Origin: Bacteroidales bacterium
GTDB taxonomy: Bacteria > Bacteroidota > Bacteroidia > Bacteroidales > UBA3824
Length of the DNA stretch: 64,000 nt
Assembly: GCA_017541145.1 (NCBI GenBank)
Contig: JAFXZT010000058.1
Span: 1-64,000, forward strand
Direction of reading: 5' to 3'
In this document: positions 28,320 through 35,877 of the stretch, in pieces
Layout of the letters: each line of letters starts with the position of its first letter
Numbering within the stretch: position 1 is the first letter of the stretch
Position numbers and translations under genes: made by a program
Notes under the pieces: model-generated
Databases searched by the model: none
Seen by the model: only the letters and a program-made list of their open reading frames with translations
Told to the model about the DNA's origin: nothing

Positions 28320-28352
28320 AATTTTAAATTTTTAAGAAGTTAAACTTTATAT

Positions 28353-28574
28353 TTATTTCAATTCTATATCGTAAAATTTCCAATCACTTTCACCCGGTTC
28401 TATCAAATCCATTTTTTCCGTAGATTTTGGTATGGCAGGGAAATATAAAGCAAATTCTTTTCTTTGATCTTGCTTATAAAAATATGTTTTATCAGGATTA
28501 ACACCAATTCCTTCTGCCTTAGTTAAATAGTATTTTTTGTTGTTAATATTTATGTATGTATTGGCGAAAAAATT
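28353..28574 (-). pseudogene. C-terminal fragment of a Bacteroidota hypothetical protein, 5' end missing
   Basis: The minus frame is open for 73 codons but has no start codon in its first 40 residues. It reads as a coherent protein end (KYYLTKAEGIGVNPDKT...FALYFPAIPKSTEKMDLIEP..WKFYDIELK). This pattern recurs at the C-terminus of secreted or zinc-ribbon hypothetical proteins in Bacteroidota. The N-terminal part is cut at an in-frame stop at 28575-28577, 23 bp from the 20-bp direct repeat, so the truncation coincides with the block boundary. It probably was the upstream partner of the zinc-ribbon gene. Confidence 0.55.
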
Positions 28575-28599
28575 TTAGAAATATTTTTGATTCATATTA

Positions 28600-28619
28600 T
28601 TGGGATAATCTTTAGTTTT
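28600..28619 (+). repeat. 20-bp direct repeat, right copy
   Basis: This copy is identical to 26343-26362. It overlaps the last two codons and the stop of the AAA+/DUF4143 ATPase gene, as an attachment site at a gene 3' end would. Confidence 0.6.
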
Positions 28620-29949
28620 TATTTGTTATAATTTTTTCTACTTGACCTGCGTAATAATATGGCAGGCTTTGAAGCTGAAATTCTTTACCTTTGGGCGTTG
28701 TAACATTATCAATTGCTTTGGGCTGTCCCCAAAAACGGATTGCTTTTTTACAAGTTGATTGTTGCATAAATAGTTGTAACGATTTTAGATGTGCGTTGTG
28801 TCCGGATTTTACTTCTATTGGCATAATGCCGTACATCCTGTTTTTGTAAATATAATCTATTTCGGCTTGAGAATTTTTCTCTTCGCGAACCCAAAATTGA
28901 CGATGTTCCAAAAATGAATTTGTTTGTGCCAAAAGTTCCTGACCGACAATATGTTCTGCAATTCTACCACGCCATGCGTCTGAAATATCTTCTTTGCCGA
29001 AAATCTCAGATTGAACTCCTGCTGCAAAGTTTACCAAACCCGTATCCAACCACAAAAGTTTCGGTTTCTTTTTCAAATCGGGAGAAAGAGGTAATTCTGT
29101 TTCAACTGTTGGATATGCAAGTTCCAATAACATCGTTTTTTGTAGTGTGCGCATGGCATCGCCAATTTCACGGCTTTTGTAATTGCTGTTTCCAAAATGT
29201 TCAAATGCGATTCTTGAAGCGGCTTGTTGCCAACCGTATTGAATTATGAAACGGATTGTTTGACGCATAGTGTCGCTTTTTGTGTATTTTTCAACGTCGT
29301 CAATATAACCGGCAAGCAATGATTGATAAATATTGTCAAGAGATACAATATCTTGATTCTCTGCGTATTGTGCGACAATTGCTGGCATTCCGCCTATTAA
29401 TGTATAGATGTTAAAAAGTCGCATTACGCTGTCGTGCAACTGCTCGGGAACTGCCAAATTTTCTACTAAATCTTTGGTTTGACTGTTGCCTGTTGCATCC
29501 AAAAATTCGCAAAACGAACACGGTCTGAGAGCCATATATTCTACTCTGCCTACAGGAAATGAAACTTGTGTATTAATCATGGTTTCCAATAACGAACCTG
29601 CTGCAACAACGTATATTTCAGGCAATTCCTCATAAAAATATCTCAACATTTTGATTGCGTATGCTGAATTTTGAATTTCATCAATGAAAATCAAAACTTC
29701 GCCTTTATTTTGTTTGTGACGAGCAAAAAGCATCAGTTGGAACAATTCTTTTGCCGGAATTTCTTTTGAAAATATCTTTTTGTCATCCGGATTTTCTAAG
29801 TTGAACGACAAAAAAACGTCAAATTCACCGCTGAATTGATTAATCAACGATGTTTTGCCTACTTGTCGTGCGCCGCGTACAACAAGAGGTTTTCTTGTGC
29901 TGCTTTTTTTCCATTTTCGCAGCCATTGTATTGCATCCCTTTTGAACAT
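28612..29949 (-). CDS. AAA+ ATPase with DUF4143 domain (AAA_14 family)
   Basis: This 445-residue protein has an N-terminal P-loop (GARQVGKTS, residues 26-34), Walker B (VLIFIDEIQNS) and sensor-like AAGSLLE. A helical middle follows, then the C-terminal DUF4143 region, which resembles a PD-(D/E)XK nuclease fold. Its strand/motif is QAEIDYIY...MPIEVKSGHNAHLKSL, where Asp, Glu and Lys are spaced as in D-ExK. The family is widespread in Bacteroidota and of unknown role. The ATG at 29949 was chosen because a -7 box lies at 29974-29980. A TTG nine codons earlier would lie inside that promoter. The 3' end carries one copy of the 20-bp direct repeat. Confidence 0.88.
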   Translation of the reverse strand: MFKRDAIQWLRKWKKSSTRKPLVVRGARQVGKTSLINQFSGEFDVFLSFNLENPDDKKIFSKEIPAKELFQLMLFARHKQNKGEVLIFIDEIQNSAYAIKMLRYFYEELPEIYVVAAGSLLETMINTQVSFPVGRVEYMALRPCSFCEFLDATGNSQTKDLVENLAVPEQLHDSVMRLFNIYTLIGGMPAIVAQYAENQDIVSLDNIYQSLLAGYIDDVEKYTKSDTMRQTIRFIIQYGWQQAASRIAFEHFGNSNYKSREIGDAMRTLQKTMLLELAYPTVETELPLSPDLKKKPKLLWLDTGLVNFAAGVQSEIFGKEDISDAWRGRIAEHIVGQELLAQTNSFLEHRQFWVREEKNSQAEIDYIYKNRMYGIMPIEVKSGHNAHLKSLQLFMQQSTCKKAIRFWGQPKAIDNVTTPKGKEFQLQSLPYYYAGQVEKIITNKN

Positions 29950-29973
29950 CTTTTTTAACTGCTTGTTTCCCTG

Positions 29974-30005
29974 CAAAGTAAATAACTTTTTTGCACAAAT
30001 CCAAA
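29974..30005 (-). promoter_or_regulatory. Probable promoter of the DUF4143 ATPase gene
   Basis: On the minus strand TTTG (30005-30002), a 21-bp spacer and TACTTTG (29980-29974, one base short of TAnnTTTG) precede the ATG by 24 bp. The -33 element lies inside the first copy of the tandem repeat. Confidence 0.5.
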
Positions 30006-30078
30006 CATCAATCAGGTATTTTTTGTAACAAATCCAAACATCAATTGGCTAAATCTTGTAACAAATCCAAACATCAAT
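29995..30078. repeat. Three direct repeats with 33-bp period over the ATPase promoter
   Basis: ACAAATCCAAACATCAAT is found identically at 29995-30012, 30028-30045 and 30061-30078, an exact 33-bp spacing (about three helical turns). The 15-bp spacers differ but both end in TTGTA. The first copy covers the -33 element of the ATPase gene. The arrangement suits an operator array. Copies and spacers are too few and too short for a CRISPR array. Confidence 0.75.
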
Positions 30079-30079
30079 T

Positions 30080-30545
30080 GTATTTAATTCAGTTTTTGCA
30101 AGTACGATGTTTGATTTTACACACTATATATATTAAAAGTGTCCGCTCTAATTTTAAAGTGTGTTTGTTTTTGTAGCCGACAATAAGAGTTTGTGATATA
30201 TCTCCGTTTTTTTTGTACATGTATAATTTCCTTTTTCCTATCGGTTATTGTTGATGATTATGATAAAAAATCTTTTTGTTGTGCCGTTTTTAGATATATT
30301 TACCAATAAATGAATTCTTATTGGATTGAAAATCTTTAAACCGTAATTTCGCGTCGTAATTTTTGATTTAACAAACTGAAGTATATTTTGTAAGGTTCTT
30401 ATATGTTGAAATGAATGGTAAAATGATTAAGATAGAGAGTTGATAATTTTAATAAAAAAAGATTCTCTGTATATACATTTGCTAATTATTTGCATTTCGG
30501 ATAAGTATACAATATTATGTTAACTTTACCAAACCTCTTTTATTG
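30080..30545. other. Long AT-rich leader between the ATPase gene and the first SusC gene
   Basis: There is no convincing coding potential in this stretch. A small hairpin (CCAATAA 30303-30309 with TTATTGG 30318-30324) is the only structure noticed. No regulator gene (ECF sigma/anti-sigma or hybrid sensor) precedes the SusCD loci. Confidence 0.5.
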
Positions 30546-30555
30546 TATTTGTAGA

Positions 30556-30707
30556 TGTTGATAATTAGCTTGTTAAAATAAGTATTACGTAGTTTACTTA
30601 ATTATTTTTATCGTTATGTTTTTTACATTGAGTTAACATTCTTTAATATATTTTTGCAATTGAAAATTTGAGTTAAACAGATTTATTAATTAACATTATT
30701 TTTTATT
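30556..30707 (+). repeat. Duplicated SusC upstream region, copy 1, with promoter
   Basis: This segment is closely similar to 35731-35877 upstream of the second SusC. Shared blocks include TATTAGCTTGTTAAAA-like, AGTTAACA, AATATATTTTTGCAATTG and GATTTATTAATTAACATT. The conserved TATTTTTG at 30649-30656 is the likely -7 box, with TTG at 30628-30630 (18-bp spacer). The transcript leader is about 45-50 nt. Confidence 0.6.
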
Positions 30708-33700
30708 ATGGGCAAAAAAAGAGTAGTTTTATTTTTTATGTTATTGCTTTTGGGCTTTAGCAATGCTATCGCTCAAAGGGTAATAACCGGTAAGGTAGTC
30801 GGGGGAGACGGACTACCAATTTTGGGTGCCACAGTTGGTATTAAAGGTTCTACTGCTGGTACAATTTCCGGTGAAGACGGTTCTTACAGATTGAAAGTTC
30901 CGGCAGGAGTAACAGGAGATACTATTGTTATTTCTTTTATGGGTATGAAAAACTATGAAGAAGCAATCAATGGTCGTACTGTAATTAATGCAGAACTTGA
31001 AAGTGACGATGTTGCAGTAGACGAGGTTGTGGTAACTGCAATGGGTATTTCCCGTGAGAAAAGAGCTCTCGGTTATGCTGTAACAGATGTTGACGGTGAT
31101 GATTTAACCAAAAGTCGTGGCGGTCTCAACAACCCGGTTAACGCTCTTCAAGGTAAAGTTGCCGGTTTGCAAATCAGTTCCGGTGCCGGTTCTATGGGCG
31201 GTTCTTCAAAAGTGTTGATTCGTGGTGCTAACTCTCTTAGCGGTAGCAACCAACCTTTGTTCGTAATCGACGGTGTTCCAATCGAAGGTGGTGATTTCAA
31301 CTCAACTAATACTCAGCGTGGTGGCGGTGGATATGACTATGGTAACCTTATCCAAGATATCAACCCTGACGATATTGAAAATATTTCAGTTCTTAAAGGT
31401 GCAAGTGCTTCAGCACTTTATGGTAGTAGAGCATCTAACGGTGTTGTTATGATTACTACAAAAAAGGCAAAAAGAAATGAAGGTCTTACTGTAGATTTCT
31501 CTTCAACACTTGGTTTTGAAGTAGTTTCAAAATTGCCAAAATTGCAGAACCAATATGGTGGCGGTTATAATTCTTATGACAATGAAGGAAACTTAGTTGA
31601 GGATTTTGGAACGGTAACAATCAATGGAGTAGATTATACTACAGTTGATTATGGAATGGATGAAAGCTGGGGACCAAAATTTGATGGTCGTGAAGTTTTG
31701 TCTTGGTATGATTTGGCAAAATGGGAAGCTAATGGAAAACAAGGCAATCCTACTACTTCTAAATGGGAAGCAGCAAGTTCTGATTATGATGAATTCTTTA
31801 AGGTTGGAATTTCTCAGACTTCTAATATCGCAGTTTCTCAGTCACTTGCTAACAGTTCTTTCCGTATCAGCTATTCTAACAGTACTCTTAAAGGTTATAT
31901 ACCTAATTCAAAGCAAGTAAAAAATAGCTTTAATGCAAGCGGTAATTTGTCAGGCTTGGACAAAAAATTGAATGTATTCACTAATGTAAGTTATTTGAAT
32001 ACCAGAACTCAAGGTCGTCAAGAAACAGGTTATGGTGACAACAACTTCATGGTTAAGTTTACTCAATGGGGACAACGTCAGCTTAATATCAACGAACTTG
32101 AAGATTTGTACATCATGCCTGACGGCACACAAGCTTCATGGAACCGTTCTGATGTATTTGACCCGACTCCTGCTTATCATAACAACCCTTATTGGAGTGT
32201 TTACAAAGATTACGAGAACGATGAACGTAACCGTATTTATGGTAATGCTGGTGTTAGCTATCAGATTTTACCATTTTTGAAAGCTCAATACAAGTCAAAT
32301 TTGGATTTCTTTGTTGATAAACGTTATGAACGTATAGCTGTTGGTTCTCAAATTCAATCTAGCTATTTGGAAATTTCAAGACAACAATATGAAATCAATC
32401 ACGAGTTCCTTTTGACATTTGATAAGAGATTCAATAAATTTGGTTTGACAGCATTTGCAGGTGCAAATATTATGAAAAACCGTTTTGAATATGTTTATGG
32501 TACTACAGTAGGAGGTATTGCAATTCCTGATTTTTACAACTTGAAGAACTCTTTGTCAACTGCTGAATCATTTAACACCAGAACAGAAAAAGGTATCAAT
32601 TCAGTATTTGGTGATATTACATTGAGTTGGAATGATATGTTGTACTTGGAAGGTACTATCCGTACTGATAAATCTTCTACATTGCCGGAAGGTAATAATG
32701 TATACACTTATCCGTCAGTTACATTCAGCTGGTTGTTCTCTGAGCTTCTTGGCGATCTTCCATGGCTTGAATTTGGTAAAGCTCGTGTAGGTTTTGCTAA
32801 GGTAGGTAACGATACTGATGCATATAGTGTTTATAATACTTACACTGCTTATACTCATATTGATTCTTCTGCTCCGGGTTATCGTAAAAACCAAACTCTT
32901 AACAACAAAGAGCTTAAACCGGAATCTACAACATCATGGGAAGCCGGTCTTGAGTTGTCATTGTTTAAAAAACGTCTTGGATTTGATGTTACATATTATC
33001 AAACAGATACAAAGAACGAAATTGTTCCGCTTGCTGTTAGTGGTTCTACAGGATTCCTTTACAAAGTTGTAAATTCAGGTGAAATCGAAAACAAAGGTAT
33101 TGAAGTAGCTCTTCACGGTTCTCCTATTAAAACAGAAAACTTTGAATGGCGTTCAAGCTTAACATTGGCTTCTAATAAAAACAAAGTTAAGAAATTAGCT
33201 GACGGTGTTGACTACTATAAATTGGCAAGTGGTCCTTTCAAAGTAGAGGTTGGTGCCAAAGTCGGTGAAGAATACGGTGTAATAATGGGTACTGATTTCG
33301 TTTATGACGAAAACGGCAACAAAGTAGTTGGTGATGATGGTCTTTATTTACAGACAGAAGATATGGTAAATATCGGTAATATTTATCCTGATTTTACAGG
33401 TGGTTGGTCAAACACATTTACTTACAAAGGTTTTGATTTGAATGTTCTTCTTGATTTCTCAAAAGGCGGTCATTACTTCTCAACCACCCAGATGTGGGGA
33501 TATTATTGCGGTATGTTTGAAGAAACAGCAGCTAATGGCGTTCGTGAAACAGGTATTGTTTCAGAAGGTGTAACTAAAGACGGTGAAGAAAATACACAAG
33601 TGGTAGATGCTAAAAGCTATTTTGAACATTACTATAACGGCCCTGCTGCTCAGAATGTTCTTAAAAGCGATTATCTTAAATTGCGTGAAGTTAGCTTAGG

Positions 33701-33905
33701 TTATACTTTCAATTTGAAACGTAATAGCTTCGTTAAAGCACTTCGTTTGTCTGCTTACGGTCGCAACCTCGCAGTTTGGGGACCGGATGTTAAACATTTT
33801 GATCCTGAAATGATTGTAACTAACTCAGGCAATGTTCAAGGTATTGAAGGAGGTGCAACTCCAATGGTTACATCTTTCGGATTTACTGTTAATCTCAAAT
33901 TCTAA
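30708..33905 (+). CDS. SusC/RagA family TonB-dependent outer-membrane receptor
   Basis: This 1065-residue receptor imports a glycan or peptide with its SusD partner. The signal peptide covers 1-22 (NAIAQ). A carboxypeptidase-regulatory-like domain spans 24-100 (VITGKVVGGDGLPILGATV). The TonB-box-like DEVVVTAMG follows, then the plug (VNALQGKVAGLQI; VLIRGANSLSGSNQPLFVIDGVP; ILKGASASALYGSRASNGVVMITTK). A 22-strand barrel extends to the terminal VTSFGFTVNLKF. It lies 23 bp before susD. Substrate is unknown, because no glycoside hydrolase or peptidase gene is linked. The N-terminal 130 residues are almost the same as in the second SusC, whereas the barrels differ. Confidence 0.95.
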   Translation: MGKKRVVLFFMLLLLGFSNAIAQRVITGKVVGGDGLPILGATVGIKGSTAGTISGEDGSYRLKVPAGVTGDTIVISFMGMKNYEEAINGRTVINAELESDDVAVDEVVVTAMGISREKRALGYAVTDVDGDDLTKSRGGLNNPVNALQGKVAGLQISSGAGSMGGSSKVLIRGANSLSGSNQPLFVIDGVPIEGGDFNSTNTQRGGGGYDYGNLIQDINPDDIENISVLKGASASALYGSRASNGVVMITTKKAKRNEGLTVDFSSTLGFEVVSKLPKLQNQYGGGYNSYDNEGNLVEDFGTVTINGVDYTTVDYGMDESWGPKFDGREVLSWYDLAKWEANGKQGNPTTSKWEAASSDYDEFFKVGISQTSNIAVSQSLANSSFRISYSNSTLKGYIPNSKQVKNSFNASGNLSGLDKKLNVFTNVSYLNTRTQGRQETGYGDNNFMVKFTQWGQRQLNINELEDLYIMPDGTQASWNRSDVFDPTPAYHNNPYWSVYKDYENDERNRIYGNAGVSYQILPFLKAQYKSNLDFFVDKRYERIAVGSQIQSSYLEISRQQYEINHEFLLTFDKRFNKFGLTAFAGANIMKNRFEYVYGTTVGGIAIPDFYNLKNSLSTAESFNTRTEKGINSVFGDITLSWNDMLYLEGTIRTDKSSTLPEGNNVYTYPSVTFSWLFSELLGDLPWLEFGKARVGFAKVGNDTDAYSVYNTYTAYTHIDSSAPGYRKNQTLNNKELKPESTTSWEAGLELSLFKKRLGFDVTYYQTDTKNEIVPLAVSGSTGFLYKVVNSGEIENKGIEVALHGSPIKTENFEWRSSLTLASNKNKVKKLADGVDYYKLASGPFKVEVGAKVGEEYGVIMGTDFVYDENGNKVVGDDGLYLQTEDMVNIGNIYPDFTGGWSNTFTYKGFDLNVLLDFSKGGHYFSTTQMWGYYCGMFEETAANGVRETGIVSEGVTKDGEENTQVVDAKSYFEHYYNGPAAQNVLKSDYLKLREVSLGYTFNLKRNSFVKALRLSAYGRNLAVWGPDVKHFDPEMIVTNSGNVQGIEGGATPMVTSFGFTVNLKF

Positions 33906-33928
33906 TTTAAAATAGGAAGAAATTAATT

Positions 33929-35509
33929 ATGAAAAATATTATAAAATATACCTTGGCTTCTTTGTTGGCGGTTTCTGTAACAGCTTGCGAAGACCTTGAT
34001 GAACTCAATGAGAGTCCTAACAATCCGAGAGTAGTTCCTTCTCACATGGTTATGAGCGGTGCTGAAAAATTCGCTGTTGATTATGTTTATGACGTTTGGT
34101 TTAGCGGTCGTCAGTGTTTAACTTATGCTCAGCAAATCGGACAACGTAACTACACCGAAGAAGATCGTTACAAAATTCGTGAAACAACCAACAATAGCTA
34201 TTTTAAATATCTTTATATGGCAATCGGTAGTTTTCAAGATGTAATTAATCTTAATTCAAATCCTGAAACTGCAGGTGTAAATGCAGTTTATGGTGCTAAT
34301 CAAAACCAAATTGCTGCTGCTCGTATTATGAAAGCTTGGTTGTATGATATCATTACTGATACATGGGGAGATGTTCCATATTCTGAGGCTATAAAATTGG
34401 AAAGCGAAGACAAAGTTTACGCAAAATATGATAGCCAAAAGGATATCTATGCCGATTTGATTAAAGAACTTACTGAAGCTGCTAATCAAATTGATGAAAC
34501 TAAAGAAGCTTTTGTTGGAGGTGATATTATTTTCGGTGGCGATGCTTCAAAATGGAAAAAATTCGCTAACTCTTTGAAATGTCGTCTTGCAATTCACCTT
34601 TCTAAGGTTGATCCGAAATGGAGACAGTATATTGCTGAGGCTGTAGAATCTGGCGTAATGGAAAGCAATGATGATGCAGCTTATTTCAAATACAGCTCTA
34701 CCGGTTCTGAATATTGTCAATTCTATTCAGGTTTCTTTGTAAATAAACGAAACGACCTTACTATTGTTAAACCTTTTACAGATTTGTTGAATGGGGTGGC
34801 TGACGTTGCTAACAATAAAACACATCCTTGGGAAGGTGTTGTAGATCCTCGTATCAAGATTTATACAACTCCTGCATCTGACGGTTCTTACAATGGTGTT
34901 GCGTTTGCTGCTCCTTCAGGATTGCAAGCTTCTTTTGCAAAACTTGCTCCCAACTGGTATAGCAAACCACCGTACATCCTTCGTAAGGATTTTTCTGTGC
35001 CGTTGATGACATTTGCTGAACTTCAGTTTATTCTCTGTGAATACAACAATTATGATCCGGAATACTACAAAGCAGGTATTAAAGCTTCTATAGATTATTG
35101 GTCATCTTTGTCTGGCGTGGCTGTAGCTGAAGAAGAAGTCGATGCTTACATTACAGCTGTTTCTGCTAACGTTAACGCAGAATCTTGTTCTATTCAAAAG
35201 TATATCGACCTTTATGGTAATGGTACTGAAGCATGGACAGAAATCAGACGTACAGGTTATCCTGAACAACTGATTCGTCCGGGTGAAATTGTTGGTGAGC
35301 TCAAAGGAGAAATAGTTCGTTTTAGTCCTATAAACGAGGTAAAAAATGATATAGTTTCTCGTGTTCCATATCCAACAGTAGAAAGTACAATTAACGGTGC
35401 TGCTTTTAGTGATGCTATTAGTCGTCTTGAAGACGGAACAAACAATTACTATTCAAAGATGTATTGGGACAAACGTACAGAGTCTTACGTACATCCTGAG
35501 AACTTGTAA
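33929..35509 (+). CDS. SusD/RagB family nutrient-binding outer-membrane lipoprotein
   Basis: This 526-residue lipoprotein has lipobox VTAC (Cys20) followed by EDLDELNESPNNP, which is typical of the SusD-like_2 subfamily. TPR-like helices follow (AAARIMKAWLYDIITDTWGDVPYSEA; DLIKELTEAANQID). The C-terminal part includes the NGTEAWTEIRRTGYPEQL motif. It caps the SusC barrel and holds the ligand at the cell surface. A strong terminator follows, so locus 1 is a two-gene unit. Confidence 0.94.
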   Translation: MKNIIKYTLASLLAVSVTACEDLDELNESPNNPRVVPSHMVMSGAEKFAVDYVYDVWFSGRQCLTYAQQIGQRNYTEEDRYKIRETTNNSYFKYLYMAIGSFQDVINLNSNPETAGVNAVYGANQNQIAAARIMKAWLYDIITDTWGDVPYSEAIKLESEDKVYAKYDSQKDIYADLIKELTEAANQIDETKEAFVGGDIIFGGDASKWKKFANSLKCRLAIHLSKVDPKWRQYIAEAVESGVMESNDDAAYFKYSSTGSEYCQFYSGFFVNKRNDLTIVKPFTDLLNGVADVANNKTHPWEGVVDPRIKIYTTPASDGSYNGVAFAAPSGLQASFAKLAPNWYSKPPYILRKDFSVPLMTFAELQFILCEYNNYDPEYYKAGIKASIDYWSSLSGVAVAEEEVDAYITAVSANVNAESCSIQKYIDLYGNGTEAWTEIRRTGYPEQLIRPGEIVGELKGEIVRFSPINEVKNDIVSRVPYPTVESTINGAAFSDAISRLEDGTNNYYSKMYWDKRTESYVHPENL

Positions 35510-35554
35510 TATCATTTGATTACTTCTCTGATTATATAACTCTTAGAAAATCAT

Positions 35555-35604
35555 CAAGCCCGGTAGTTTTTGTAAAGAAAATACCGGGCTTGTTTTAATA
35601 TTTT
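35555..35604 (+). terminator. Intrinsic terminator after SusCD locus 1
   Basis: An 11-bp perfect stem (CAAGCCCGGTA 35555-35565 with TACCGGGCTTG 35582-35592) is followed by TTTTAATATTTT. Confidence 0.88.
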
Positions 35605-35730
35605 ATGACAAAACATGTCAGAAAACAGCCTATCCGGTTTTTGTATATCTAAATGTTAAAAAATGCGCTTTATGAATATGTATACAGTCCAATGTTAATT
35701 TTACTTAAAACGTTTTTTGGGATTTGTAAG

Positions 35731-35877
35731 TGTTGATTATTAGCTTGTTAAAATTGTTGTTACGTAATTTACTTATTTAGTTTTAGAGTATGATTCTTTA
35801 TATTCAGTTAACACATTTTAATATATTTTTGCAATTGAAATTTGAGTTAAATAGATTTATTAATTAACATTTTAATT
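35731..35877 (+). repeat. Duplicated SusC upstream region, copy 2, with promoter
   Basis: This is similar throughout to 30556-30707. The -7 box TATTTTTG is at 35824-35831, but the TTG of copy 1 is TTC here, so the -33 element is not conserved. The AGTTAACA motif just upstream is conserved and may be a binding site. With the terminator it fills the 368-bp gap 35510-35877. Confidence 0.6.

Noticed and set aside
29995..30078. Possible mini CRISPR array
   Set aside because: Only three 18-bp units with 15-bp spacers, no cas genes, and the array overlaps a promoter. An operator-type direct repeat is more likely.
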